Part shown: positions 52,266-60,914 of the stretch, in pieces
Layout: each line of letters starts with the position of its first letter
Numbering within the stretch: position 1 is the stretch's first letter
Source of the DNA: CAWHYG01 sp963833505
GTDB taxonomy: Bacteria; Eisenbacteria; RBG-16-71-46; CAIMUX01
Assembly: GCA_963833505.1 (NCBI GenBank)
Contig: CAWHYG010000006.1
Coordinates: 666,983 to 730,982, forward strand
Direction: 5' to 3'
Length of the DNA: 64,000 nt
Position numbers and translations under genes: made by a program
The notes under the pieces: generated by a model
What the model was told of the DNA's origin: nothing
The model's input: the letters and a program-made list of their open reading frames with translations, nothing else
Database searches by the model: none

Positions 52266-53559
52266 TCTGGCCGCCGGGCGCAGACTTCTTCGACGCCACC
52301 GCCGCAGTGACCACCGCGTCGTCCGTCTTGAGACTACCCTGGAGAACGGAGGCGATTTCGGTGAAGGCATGGTCGGTGATGCCGAGCGCGATCCGGACGG
52401 GCTCCAGGGTGTTGTTCGCCCGGAGTTTCCAGACCACGGCTGTGTCGCGCCGCGGGCCGTGACCACCGGCCTGGGTCGAGTCCGGGGCGTGCCCGGAACG
52501 CGGGGCCGGCTGGTCCTCATCCAGGCGGTACTTTGCGAAGAGCGCCCGCACCTCCTCCGGCGGCAGCGGCGGCTGGAAACGGAGCGCCGTGTTCGGCACC
52601 TTGAGCGCGTCCTTCACCGAAGCAACAGGGATGGTGACGTAAGCCGTCATGCCGGGGAAGAGCTTGCGGTCGGGATTGTCAAAGTCGATGACGGTGTCAT
52701 AGGTGACGACGTTCTGCACCGTGGTCGCGTCCATACGGATCTGGGTGACTGTACCGTGGAAGATCTCCCGGGGGAACGCGTCCACCTTGAAGGTGACCGG
52801 CTGGCTCACCTTGATGCGGCCGACATCGGATTCATCCGTCTTGGCGTAAAGGCGCATCTTGGTCAGGTCCTGGGCGATGCTGAAGATCGTTGGCGCGGAG
52901 AGCGAGGCCGCGACCGTCTGTCCGACGTCCACATTGCGAGCCACCACAATCCCATCAATGGGCGAGCGGATGGTGGTGTACTCCAGGTTGGTCCGGGCGA
53001 TGGCGACGGCGGCCTCTTTCTGCCGCACCTGCGCTTCGGCCTGGGTCACGGCCGCCTCCGCTCCCGCCACTCCGGCCCGGGCCCCGTCGTAGTTGGCCTG
53101 GGCCAGGTCCATGACCTGCTGCGTCTGAAGCTGCTCCTTGGCCAGAACGACCGTCCGATCGTAATCGGCTTTGGCCTGGAGCAATCCGGCCCGCATCTTC
53201 GCCAGGCTCGCCTGGGACACGGCCACGTTGGCCTCGGCGCTGGCCAGATCGGCCTCGGCCAGACGCAGCTGCCCCTGCAGGAGTGACGGATCGATCAGCG
53301 CGACCACGTCGCCGCGGTGGACCACGGAATTGAAGTCCGCGTTGAGCTGCGAGATGGTGCCCGAGACCTGCGACCCGACCTGCACGGTGGTGACCGCGTC
53401 GACCGTTCCGGTCGCCTCCACCGCATCCTCGATGTCGCCGCGCAACACCTTGGAGGTCACAAACTGCACATGACCGCCATGCCGGCTGCCCGCGAGCAGA
53501 ACCGCGACCAGCACCACGAGCCCGACCGGGGCCAGGATCCAGACCTGTTTTCGTTTCAT
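52252..53559 (-). CDS. Periplasmic adaptor subunit (MacA/HlyD family)
   Basis: The 435-residue product has one N-terminal membrane segment (VWILAPVGLVVLVAVLLAG) and the membrane-fusion-protein order: beta-barrel start VEATGTVDAVTTVQVGSQVSG, lipoyl half-motif, long coiled-coil hairpin (residues about 85-185, Ala/Gln-rich), second lipoyl half TIRSPIDGIVVARNVDVGQTV, and barrel domains. A His/Pro/Arg-rich segment (PAPRSGHAPDSTQAGGHGP) interrupts the C-terminal domain. It connects the ABC permease to an outer-membrane channel, which is not encoded here. GGGAG precedes the ATG. Confidence 0.92.
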   Translation of the reverse strand: MKRKQVWILAPVGLVVLVAVLLAGSRHGGHVQFVTSKVLRGDIEDAVEATGTVDAVTTVQVGSQVSGTISQLNADFNSVVHRGDVVALIDPSLLQGQLRLAEADLASAEANVAVSQASLAKMRAGLLQAKADYDRTVVLAKEQLQTQQVMDLAQANYDGARAGVAGAEAAVTQAEAQVRQKEAAVAIARTNLEYTTIRSPIDGIVVARNVDVGQTVAASLSAPTIFSIAQDLTKMRLYAKTDESDVGRIKVSQPVTFKVDAFPREIFHGTVTQIRMDATTVQNVVTYDTVIDFDNPDRKLFPGMTAYVTIPVASVKDALKVPNTALRFQPPLPPEEVRALFAKYRLDEDQPAPRSGHAPDSTQAGGHGPRRDTAVVWKLRANNTLEPVRIALGITDHAFTEIASVLQGSLKTDDAVVTAAVASKKSAPGGQNVRG

Positions 53560-53584
53560 CGATCTCCCGGGTTGACGGGCCGGT

Positions 53585-54802
53585 TCATTCGTAACGCAGG
53601 GCCTCGATCGGATCCAGCAGGGACGCCTTCCGCGCGGGGTAGTAGCCGAAGAAGACCCCCACGGCCACGGAGAACAGCGCCGCCACCACCACGGCCTCGA
53701 CCGAAAGCTGCATGGCCCATCCGAGGGTGCGCCCGATGAGGAAGGTCCCGAGAATTCCGACGATCACCCCGGCTGTGCCCCCGACCAGACTGAGCATGAC
53801 CGACTCGCCCAGGAACTGGAGCTGGATGGCGGCTTCGGTGGCGCCCACCGCCACCCGCACGCCGATCTCGCGCGTGCGCTCGGTCACCGAGACCAGCATG
53901 ACATTCATGATTCCGATGCCGCCCACGACCAGGGAAATCGAGGCCACCGCCACCAGGAGCGCGGTCAGCGTGCGGCTGGACTCGAGCTGCGCCTGGATGA
54001 TGTCCTCGGGATTGCGGATGTTGAAGTCGTCATCCTGCTCCGGGCGCAGATGATGGCGGTCGCGCAAGACCGCCCCCGCTTCCTTTCCCGCCAGCTTGAC
54101 CACGTCGGGCGACGCGGCCGAGCAGAGGATGTCGTCCAACCACGTGACCCCTTTGATCTTCTTCTGCACCGTGGTGTACGGGAGGATGATGGTGTCGTCC
54201 TGATCCTGGCCGGAGACCGACAGCCCTTTGGGCGCGAGAGTGGCCACGACCTTGCTGGGAATCCCCTTGATCCGGATCACCTTGCCGATGGGATCCTCGG
54301 CGCCGAAGAGCTGGGCGCGCACGGTTCGGCCGATCACGCAGACGTCGGCCGTCTGTTCGACATCGTCGGAGGTGAAGAACGCGCCCTGGTCGACATCCCA
54401 GCGCTTGATGCTGAAGTAATCCGCCGAGACTCCCCGGAAGCCCGTATACCAGTTCTGATTGCCGTAGATGACCTGGATCGAGCCGTCGACATTGGCCGAG
54501 ACACTCTTGATCAACGTGACCTGCTGCTTGATGGCGTTGAGGTCACCGACGGTGAGGGTAGGGGTGGCGTGCGTGCCGGTCCGTACGCCGTTGACGGCGC
54601 GGCCGCCGGCTTCGATCCAGACGAGGTTGTCGCCCAGGTTGTTGAGCTGCTGCTCGACCCGTGCCTGCCCGGCCTTGCCGATGGCGACCACGCAGATGAC
54701 AGCCGCGATTCCGATGGTGATGCCCAGGACGGTCAAGAGACTGCGCATCTTGTTTCGCAACAGCGACCAGAGCGCTGAGCCGAGCAATGCGAAGTAGTTC
54801 AT
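53585..54802 (-). CDS. ABC transporter permease (MacB-type FtsX family)
   Basis: The 405-residue permease has the FtsX topology. One helix lies near the N-terminus (SLLTVLGITIGIAAVICVVAIG). A large periplasmic MacB-core domain follows (residues about 45-275, with FRGVSADYFSIKRWDVDQGAFF). Three C-terminal helices carry the signature VGGIGIMNVMLVSVTERTREIGVR, ending PARKASLLDPIEALRYE. It acts as a mechanotransmission pump driven by the separate ATPase gene, exporting a drug, toxin or lipoprotein that is not predictable. GAGGAA precedes the ATG. First gene of the three-gene unit. Confidence 0.93.
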   Translation of the reverse strand: MNYFALLGSALWSLLRNKMRSLLTVLGITIGIAAVICVVAIGKAGQARVEQQLNNLGDNLVWIEAGGRAVNGVRTGTHATPTLTVGDLNAIKQQVTLIKSVSANVDGSIQVIYGNQNWYTGFRGVSADYFSIKRWDVDQGAFFTSDDVEQTADVCVIGRTVRAQLFGAEDPIGKVIRIKGIPSKVVATLAPKGLSVSGQDQDDTIILPYTTVQKKIKGVTWLDDILCSAASPDVVKLAGKEAGAVLRDRHHLRPEQDDDFNIRNPEDIIQAQLESSRTLTALLVAVASISLVVGGIGIMNVMLVSVTERTREIGVRVAVGATEAAIQLQFLGESVMLSLVGGTAGVIVGILGTFLIGRTLGWAMQLSVEAVVVAALFSVAVGVFFGYYPARKASLLDPIEALRYE

Positions 54803-54961
54803 GGAAGATTCCTCGGGTGTGCGAAGGACCTCCGGCCGTTCATGCGAGTGTAGTGATTTCGACCGCGGGGGGTAAAGAAACTCAGCCGAGCCGCAATCGC
54901 ATGCCCTAATGTAGGTTGCCGCGTCGAGGCCAGCCCTGATGTCAACCGATGACAGCCCGGA

Positions 54962-55288
54962 TCAATCAGCTTCGGCAAGTGCGCTACGGGCGGCCGTCAG
55001 ATCGCGCGCCAGGCGTTCACAGCGCCGCGCCAGGCGGGTCTGGAGGCGGCGCAGCGCCTGGGGATTCGATGCCACCTCGGATCGGATGGTTTTCAGGGCG
55101 CCGGCGACTCCGAGTTCCGTGTCCCGAGCGCGGTAGATCTCGCCCATGCCCCCGCGTGCCGGCCTGCCCGGATCAAGCCGAGCCCACCGCACGCCGCCCG
55201 CCGTGGCAGAACCGCTCTCGTGCGGCGATCGGCCGTTTCGATCCCTCGGAGCAGGAGCCGACTCCTGTGATGGTCTCGGGACCCCCAC
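54962..55288 (-). pseudogene. Remnant of a Ser/Thr protein kinase N-terminus
   Basis: The frame contains ARGGMGEIYRARDTELG, the glycine-rich ATP loop of bacterial Hanks-type kinases, followed by a degenerate GALKTIRSEVASNPQALRR with the ATP-binding Lys of subdomain II. After about 50 residues the similarity stops and a stop codon follows; the catalytic loop and the rest of the kinase are missing. Residues before the loop do not look like a normal start. I read it as a gene fragment, not a working kinase. Confidence 0.5.
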
Positions 55289-55300
55289 CCCGAGCGGCCG

Positions 55301-56635
55301 TCAATTCATCAGAACCAACTTTCGACTCATCGAACCGTCGAGCAGCAACAGGTGGGCGAAATAGACCCCGCTCTTCAGCGCGCCGCCGCCGTCCGCGCGG
55401 CCGTTCCACAGGATCGCGTGCTCGCCCTGCTCAAGTCGCTGGTCGAGGAGCGTGGCCACGCGGCGTCCCGCCGGATCGAAGATCTGCAGTCGGACGTTAC
55501 CCCCGGCCGAGCGCCGCGAGACATTGAAGTTGATCCAAGTGCTCGCCCGGAAGGGATTCGGTGCCGCTTCCGAGAGCTCCGAGGGAAGCGCGACGCGCAG
55601 GGGACCAACCCCCGCCGGGTCATTGGGAACGAGCAGAAAGCCCTGGGACCCGCCGTTGTACGTCCCGTTGCCCACGATGTAGCCGTTGTCGTTGAGGCCG
55701 GTCACCGTGAGGGTGCTCCAGCCCGCGCCGCCGCTGGTGACGAGCGCGCTCAGGTCGGTCATCTTTCCGTTGGCATAGACGAACGCACCGAGGGGGGCGT
55801 TGTACGCGTTGGCCAGGTTCCCGGCGATGACGCCGTTGTTGTTGATGGCCACGGCGGTGGCGTACTCGCTGCCGATGGTGCCGAGGTCCTGCATGGCGCC
55901 GTTGCTGTAGAGGAAGGCGTGGTCGACGCCGTCCGACCACTGGGAGTACCCGACGATCTGACCCGCGGCATTGATGCCGTACGGTTCCGTGTTGCTGTGG
56001 GGATCGCCGGTGAGCGTGCCGATGTCGGTCACCACGCCGTTGGCGTAGAGGAGAGCGTGGTAGGCGTAGGAGTAGTGGATGAAATAGTAGACTTTGACGC
56101 CGATGATCTGGTCGGAGTCGTTGAAGTTCGTGGTCTGAACGAAGCCGAGCGGGCTCAGGTCGGTGAAGGTCCCGCCGATCCAGGAGAAGCCGACCTCGTT
56201 ACCGTCGCCGTTCCAGCCGGCGCCGACGATGTCGCCATGGTTGTTGATGGCGGCGCAGTAGGTGTAGCCGCCGTCCACGTTTCCGACCTGCGTCACGTGG
56301 CCGTTGGAGTACAAGAGCGCGGTGGAACCGGGCTGGATGCCGTCCACGGCGAGCTGATCCGTGCTGTTGATGGCAATGCCATCGGCCGCCGGGAAACCGA
56401 ACGTGCCGAGATCCTGATAGGTGCCGTTGGCATAGAGGAAGGCATCGGTCTGCCCCGACCCCGGCAGGACGCCGAATCCGGTGATGTGCCCGGCGTTGTT
56501 GATGCCGTTGGCCGAGGTCTGGGTGTACGGGCTGCCGGCGGTCAGGTTGACCAGGGTGTAGGTCTGCTGCGCCGTGGCCGCGGCCGGCAGCAGGGCCGCG
56601 ATGATCGCGATCCAGTGGAATCCGCTTTTTCGCAT
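55301..56635 (-). CDS. Secreted HAF-repeat protein with C-terminal FlgD/sorting-type domain
   Basis: The 444-residue product from the ATG at 56635 has GGAGG upstream. A signal peptide (WIAIIAALLPAAATAQ) is followed by about seven extracellular HAF-type repeats of 40-50 residues, recognizable as GINNAGHITGFG, DAFLYANGTYQDLGTFG, HAFLYSNGAMQDLGTIG and AFVYANGKMTDLSALV. The final 90 residues (APNPFRASTWINFNV to SGVYFAHLLLLDG) are the same type of sorting domain seen in the dockerin and RCC1-like proteins. Function unknown; probably exported and retained on the surface. Confidence 0.85.
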   Translation of the reverse strand: MRKSGFHWIAIIAALLPAAATAQQTYTLVNLTAGSPYTQTSANGINNAGHITGFGVLPGSGQTDAFLYANGTYQDLGTFGFPAADGIAINSTDQLAVDGIQPGSTALLYSNGHVTQVGNVDGGYTYCAAINNHGDIVGAGWNGDGNEVGFSWIGGTFTDLSPLGFVQTTNFNDSDQIIGVKVYYFIHYSYAYHALLYANGVVTDIGTLTGDPHSNTEPYGINAAGQIVGYSQWSDGVDHAFLYSNGAMQDLGTIGSEYATAVAINNNGVIAGNLANAYNAPLGAFVYANGKMTDLSALVTSGGAGWSTLTVTGLNDNGYIVGNGTYNGGSQGFLLVPNDPAGVGPLRVALPSELSEAAPNPFRASTWINFNVSRRSAGGNVRLQIFDPAGRRVATLLDQRLEQGEHAILWNGRADGGGALKSGVYFAHLLLLDGSMSRKLVLMN

Positions 56636-56804
56636 GGGGACATCCTCCGAAAGGCACAGTCTGGGAAACTCGATTGGCGTCGCGGTCACGCTGTGGCTTC
56701 GACGCATCCGAGCAGTATACACGCCTGGAAGTGTCGGTCAAAGGGCTCGATGTTTGTGAATGTTCGCACTTGCTTGCTGAGGCCATGTGAGCGCGGGTCG
56801 GCGA

Positions 56805-57428
56805 TCACGCGGCCGGTTTCAGGCTGAGGGTTATCCGCAAACCGAGGGCCGCGGCCAAGCGGGCCAGAAAAGCCAGGCTCGGAACCCCGGCGCTCCCGCT
56901 TTCCAGGCGGGCAACCGCAGGCTGAGCGGTACCGACCCGCTCGGCAAGCTCGGCCTGGGTCAGACTGGCCCGGTTCCGGGCTCGGGTCAGGGCTTCTGCG
57001 CCCCGGTCTACCTGGCCCTGGTGATCACCCGGGAGGGCAACAAGGGGCTCCTCGGGCTCTGGGCCGGGGAAAGCGAGGGGGCGCGGTTCCACAGACCCCC
57101 CTCCGGCGCCGCCGGCTCGGAGCGCTGCCAGGGCCGCCAGGCCGGCGTCCTCGGTCGGGGCCGTGCCTCCCGCACCGCCGGATTCCAGCACGGCGTCATG
57201 GAGGTCACCCAAGCTTGGGGGGCCTAACGCCTCGGTCGTCCAAGTCGATCCACCCACGCTTGGGTACGCCGCCTCGGTCGTCTGGACCGGTCCACCCACG
57301 CTTGGGTGCGACGCCTCGGTCGTCCGAGTCGGTTCACCTACGCTTGGGTGCGACGCCTCGGTCGTATGAACCGCTCCACCTACGCTTGGGTACGGCGCCT
57401 CGGCCGGGAGCGGGAGCCCCTGCCACAC
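56805..57428 (-). CDS. XRE-family regulator with a repetitive N-terminal region
   Basis: The frame gives 207 residues from a GTG. The C-terminal 65 residues are a helix-turn-helix of the Cro/C1 type (ASLTQAELAERVGTAQPAVARLESGSAGVPSLAFLARLAAALG) ending in LRITLSLKP, similar to antitoxin-type XRE proteins. The first 70 residues are four or five copies of a 14-residue unit (TTEASHPSVGGPVQ) encoded by a 42-bp DNA repeat array. The middle is Gly/Pro-rich. Translation may really begin nearer the HTH, leaving the array as upstream control DNA. No toxin partner is evident. It starts 22 bases after the uspA stop on the same strand. Confidence 0.65.
   Translation of the reverse strand: MWQGLPLPAEAPYPSVGGAVHTTEASHPSVGEPTRTTEASHPSVGGPVQTTEAAYPSVGGSTWTTEALGPPSLGDLHDAVLESGGAGGTAPTEDAGLAALAALRAGGAGGGSVEPRPLAFPGPEPEEPLVALPGDHQGQVDRGAEALTRARNRASLTQAELAERVGTAQPAVARLESGSAGVPSLAFLARLAAALGLRITLSLKPAA
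57207..57410. repeat. 42-bp iteron-like array with internal dyads
   Basis: Five units begin at 57207, 57252, 57294, 57336 and 57378 (spacing 45, 42, 42, 42). Each has ACC(C/T)A(C/A)GCTTGGG(T/G) followed by GCCTCGGTCGT or a variant. In the first unit CCCAAGCTTGGG (57208-57219) is a perfect 12-bp palindrome; the others are near-palindromes. Regular dyads in phase with about four helical turns look like protein binding sites. Confidence 0.85.
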
Positions 57429-57450
57429 ACGGGCTTCCCCGCCGCCGAGT

Positions 57451-58335
57451 TCAAACGTGAACGGCCAAGACCGAGCAAGGTCCCAACTGGATCACCCGAT
57501 ACGTCGTCGAACCGAACACGGCAAGATCGAGGCCATTGCGCCCACGTACCGCCATGATGACCACGTCAGCGTGAATCTCCGAGGCACATAGAATGATCTG
57601 TTCGTAGGCCTTGCCGATTCGCACCAGGCTCTTGATCCTGGCGCCATTGCGTCTCTCCCGCGCCAACAGGTCTTCGATCTGCTTTGTCGCGGTCGCGATT
57701 GTAACCTCAATGTCGACCGAAGTCGGGACGCGCTCCAGCACGTGCAGCAAGGTCAACTCAGCGCCAAGCTCCGCCGCCAACCCGAGCGCCTGTTCCCAGG
57801 CCCGACGCGAAGCGTCGGAAAGATCTGTGCAACAGAGGATTCTCTGCAAAGGAATCGCACCCTGTATGCCTTCCTGGGCTCCAACCGCCCACCGTGGCTT
57901 GCGACTCACCAGTACCGGACAACGCGCTTTCCGCAGCACCTTGTCCGCCACCGACCCCAGTGCAGCCCGGTCCACTCCCGTGCGGCCGTGCGTCCCCATC
58001 ACGATAAGGTTCGCCTTCTGCTCCTCCGCCAGACGGAGAATCGAGTCCGATACCCGGCCTTCAGACACAGAGCATTCCGGCTGCACGGCTTCGCCCGCAT
58101 GCGATTTCGCAAAGTCATGCAGCTTCTCGAGAGCGCCGGCGCGAATCTCCCTGAGGAGATCGACCAGGTAGTTCGCGGGGGCGTAATAATCGTAGAGTGG
58201 AAGGCCGAGTTCCACCACGTGCTGCAACAACAGCGTGGCGTGATAGTGCCGAGCCAACAACTGGGCCGAGCCATATGCGATTGCCGAGCTTTCCGAGAAA
58301 TCCACCGGGCAGAGAATTCGCTCAATGCGTGTCAT
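57451..58335 (-). CDS. Universal stress protein, two UspA domains
   Basis: The 294-residue product from the ATG at 58335 has GGAG upstream and lies 10 bases after the ftsH stop. Two tandem UspA domains are visible: domain 1 begins RILCPVDFSESSAIAYG and has the ATP-binding type loop VMGTHGRTGVDRAALGSVADKVLRKARCPVLV. Domain 2 begins RILCCTDLSDASRRAWEQAL and ends MAVRGRNGLDLAVFGSTTYRVIQLGPCSVL, with a degraded GxxG loop. UspA proteins support survival under starvation, oxidative or membrane stress. It is cotranscribed with ftsH and ohr. Confidence 0.92.
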   Translation of the reverse strand: MTRIERILCPVDFSESSAIAYGSAQLLARHYHATLLLQHVVELGLPLYDYYAPANYLVDLLREIRAGALEKLHDFAKSHAGEAVQPECSVSEGRVSDSILRLAEEQKANLIVMGTHGRTGVDRAALGSVADKVLRKARCPVLVSRKPRWAVGAQEGIQGAIPLQRILCCTDLSDASRRAWEQALGLAAELGAELTLLHVLERVPTSVDIEVTIATATKQIEDLLARERRNGARIKSLVRIGKAYEQIILCASEIHADVVIMAVRGRNGLDLAVFGSTTYRVIQLGPCSVLAVHV

Positions 58336-58345
58336 GTCTGCTCCA

Positions 58346-60304
58346 TCAGGCGCGGCTGCCGCCGGGTTCACCGCAAGCGCCATCGGCACGAGGTGCTGGC
58401 CGCGAGCCGGCTTCCAACGCTTCTTTTACGGCGCTACCGCTGACCGTCTCCTGCTTCAGCAGTTGCTGGGCCAGTGTCTCAAGAGCCGCCTGGTGGTCCT
58501 TCAGCAGCGCCTGAGCACGCTCGTACTGCTCGGTCACGAGACGCTGGACCTCCGTGTCAATCACCTGACGAGTCTCCGGACTGATCTGGCTGTTGTCCTC
58601 GACCGCCCCCCCAAGGTACTGGAGCTGTTGACCTGCGTATCGCACCGAGCCGAGCTTTTCACTCATGCCGAACTCTGCGGCCATGCGACGAGCCAGCTCG
58701 GTTGCCCGCATGATGTCGTCACTGGCGCCGGTGCTGAAGGTGCCGAACTTCACCATTTCTCCGGAACGTCCGCCCAACATGACGGCGATCCTGTCCAGCA
58801 GTTCGTCGACCGTGAGCAGATAGCGGTCTTCGGTCGGCATTTGCATGGTGTAGCCCAGGGAGCCACGGCTGCGTGGAACGATGCTGATCTTGCTGACCGG
58901 TTCGCCATGCGGTACCAATGCCGCCACCAGCGCGTGGCCGGACTCGTGGTAGGCGACCATGGTTCGTTCCTGCTCGTTCATCACCCGGCTCTTTTGCTCG
59001 GAGCCCGCAATCACCCGTTCGATCGCAGCCTCGAAATCATCGAACCTGATCGCCGCGGCCTTGTGGCGGGCGGCGAGCAGTGCCGCCTCATTCATGGTAT
59101 TCGCCAGGTCGGCTCCGCTGAAACCGGCCGTCACCCGCGCCGCCCGGTCGAAGTCGAAGTCTGGCGCCAGCTTCAGGTGTCTGCTGTGGATCTTCAGGAT
59201 CTGGGCTCGGCCGACGAGGTCCGGATTGCCGATGGCGATCTGGAGATCAAAGCGGCCCGCGCGGAGAAGTGCGGGGTCGAGCACCTCCGGGCGGTTGGTG
59301 GCGGCCATGATGATCACCGGGGCGCCGGCGTCGGTCTTGAAGCCGTCAATTTCGGCCAGCAACTGGTTTAGGGTCTGCTCGCGCTCGTCATTGCTGCCCA
59401 GGCGCGCCACGCCGCCCCGGCTCTGACCGATGGAATCAATTTCGTCGATGAATACGATCGCGGGCGCCGCCTTGCGCGCCTGTTCGAAGAGGTCTCGCAT
59501 GCGCGCCGCGCCGACCCCCACAAACATCTCGATGAATTCGGAACCACTGGTCTCGAAAAACGCGACCTGGGCCTCTCCGGCGGTAGCTTTGGCCAGGAGG
59601 GTCTTTCCGGTGCCCGGCGGCCCGACGATCAACACGCCTTTGGGGGTATGTCCACCGAGTTGCGTGAATTGCTCCGGCGCCTTCAGATACTGAATGACCT
59701 CCTGGAGCTCGGCAATGGATTCATCCGCTCCGCCCACGTCTTTGTAGGTGACCGGAACATCCTCGGGCTTGACCTCGATCGCCTTGCTCTTGCCCACCCC
59801 AAAGACGCCGAGGCCTCCGCCGGCCGCCCCGCCCGCTCGCCGGTAGGCCATGCTCCAGAAGGCGCCGAGCAGAACGAGCGGCAGAAGGTAGTTCAGCAGG
59901 ATGCCGCCCAGGGGATTCGATGGCCGCTCGAACCGGTAGGTTACGTTGGCGTTTTGCAGCTCCTCGATCAGCTTCCGGTCGCCGGCAGGGGCCGGTACCG
60001 TATTGAATGGGACGACCGGATGATCCCGGTCCGGTTTCGGATTCTTCATCTCACCAGTGATGCCCGTTGGGCCGATGGCCACCTTCACGATTTGGGCAGC
60101 GGTCAGTTGTTTCTTGAACTCGCTGTACGGGATTTCTGTGGTCCGGGTCAGAGTCGTTGAGATGAGCGCCTGGAACAGCCACAGGACAATCAAGCTCGTG
60201 ATCAAGTAGCTGACACCGAACCGAAACTGACGCCGACTTTGCTCCTGGCGTTTCTTCTCCTCGTGGCGGTCTTGTCTTCTGGGCGGTGATTCCGGTTCGC
60301 TCAT
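58346..60304 (-). CDS. ftsH: ATP-dependent zinc metalloprotease FtsH
   Basis: The 652-residue product has two N-terminal membrane helices (YLITSLIVLWLFQALIS and ILLNYLLPLVLLGAFW) around a small periplasmic domain. The AAA+ module has Walker A GPPGTGKT at 228-235, Walker B IVFIDEIDSI, and the arginine-finger region LDPALLRAGRFD. The zinc protease site is HESGH at 453-457, with the third ligand Asp further on. GGAAGG precedes the ATG. FtsH degrades membrane and regulatory proteins. Pairing with usp and ohr suggests an extra, stress-linked copy; whether a housekeeping ftsH exists elsewhere cannot be seen. Confidence 0.96.
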   Translation of the reverse strand: MSEPESPPRRQDRHEEKKRQEQSRRQFRFGVSYLITSLIVLWLFQALISTTLTRTTEIPYSEFKKQLTAAQIVKVAIGPTGITGEMKNPKPDRDHPVVPFNTVPAPAGDRKLIEELQNANVTYRFERPSNPLGGILLNYLLPLVLLGAFWSMAYRRAGGAAGGGLGVFGVGKSKAIEVKPEDVPVTYKDVGGADESIAELQEVIQYLKAPEQFTQLGGHTPKGVLIVGPPGTGKTLLAKATAGEAQVAFFETSGSEFIEMFVGVGAARMRDLFEQARKAAPAIVFIDEIDSIGQSRGGVARLGSNDEREQTLNQLLAEIDGFKTDAGAPVIIMAATNRPEVLDPALLRAGRFDLQIAIGNPDLVGRAQILKIHSRHLKLAPDFDFDRAARVTAGFSGADLANTMNEAALLAARHKAAAIRFDDFEAAIERVIAGSEQKSRVMNEQERTMVAYHESGHALVAALVPHGEPVSKISIVPRSRGSLGYTMQMPTEDRYLLTVDELLDRIAVMLGGRSGEMVKFGTFSTGASDDIMRATELARRMAAEFGMSEKLGSVRYAGQQLQYLGGAVEDNSQISPETRQVIDTEVQRLVTEQYERAQALLKDHQAALETLAQQLLKQETVSGSAVKEALEAGSRPAPRADGACGEPGGSRA

Positions 60305-60332
60305 GGTCCACCTTCCTTGGCTGAAAGTCTTC

Positions 60333-60797
60333 TTACATTTGCCGGATCAGGATGATGTCGTAGTCGTGTCCGTCGGCGGGCGTGACGCTCAGCGTCACAT
60401 CGATGTTGTTTCGCGTTGCGTTGGAATAGGGGCAGATCGTGTGCGCCATCCGTACGACATCGATGGCGGTTTCGGCCTCCGCTTCCGGCAGAGCTACGTG
60501 CAGCTCGGCGGCGAGCGTGAGGCCGCGTGCATTCTCCATGGGACGGAGGCTGACGCGAGCCTCAACCGTTGAATGGCCGATCACGATCCCCTGGTCAGCG
60601 GCGACCAGTTTGACAGCACTGTGGAAGCATGCGGCGTAGCCTGCGGCAAAGAGCTCCTCCGGATTCGTGTTGCCACCCGGTCCACCCATGGCTTCAGGCC
60701 GCGCCAGCGGCAGATTGATCAGGCCGTCTGCGCTGCGAACTTCGCCGTCACGGCCGCCCGTGGAAGTGATGGTTGGGGTGCGATACCGGATGGCCAC
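60333..60797 (-). CDS. Ohr/OsmC-family organic hydroperoxide resistance protein
   Basis: The 154-residue product from a GTG at 60797 has GAGGAG upstream. The two redox cysteines of the Ohr family are present: C57 in GYAACFHSA and C122 in HTICPYSNATR, close to the usual positions 61 and 125. The motif GGPGGNTNPEELFAAGYAACF is diagnostic of Ohr. It reduces organic and lipid hydroperoxides with lipoyl-type thiols. First gene of the ohr-ftsH-usp unit, 28 bases before ftsH. A sigma-54-like promoter lies 88 bases upstream. Confidence 0.93.
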   Translation of the reverse strand: MAIRYRTPTITSTGGRDGEVRSADGLINLPLARPEAMGGPGGNTNPEELFAAGYAACFHSAVKLVAADQGIVIGHSTVEARVSLRPMENARGLTLAAELHVALPEAEAETAIDVVRMAHTICPYSNATRNNIDVTLSVTPADGHDYDIILIRQM

Positions 60798-60884
60798 GTT
60801 GAGTCTCCTCTTCTGTCTCATGCCTGGGCTTGCTGAACCGCGATCGTGTGATTGGCCGGCGGCGGAAACGGTAGGGGGCTTCGG

Positions 60885-60899
60885 GCATGACTGCCGCCA
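60885..60899 (-). promoter_or_regulatory. Candidate sigma-54 promoter upstream of ohr
   Basis: Minus-strand TGGCGG-CAGTC-ATGC. It keeps the essential GG and GC dinucleotides with the obligatory 10-base spacing but misses consensus at three other positions. It lies 88 bases upstream of the ohr GTG, almost the same offset as the better match before the BON gene. Confidence 0.4.
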
Positions 60900-60914
60900 G
60901 CCCCCGGCCCGCCC

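Noticed and set aside
57163..57369. Plus-strand frame through the 42-bp repeats (repeating LGCDASVV)
   Set aside because: The repeat period is a multiple of three, so all frames tend to stay open; there is no start signal or recognizable domain. The minus-strand frame is kept only because it leads into a real HTH.
57207..57410. CRISPR array
   Set aside because: The units are contiguous 42-bp repeats with small changes and no unique spacers, and no cas genes are nearby.
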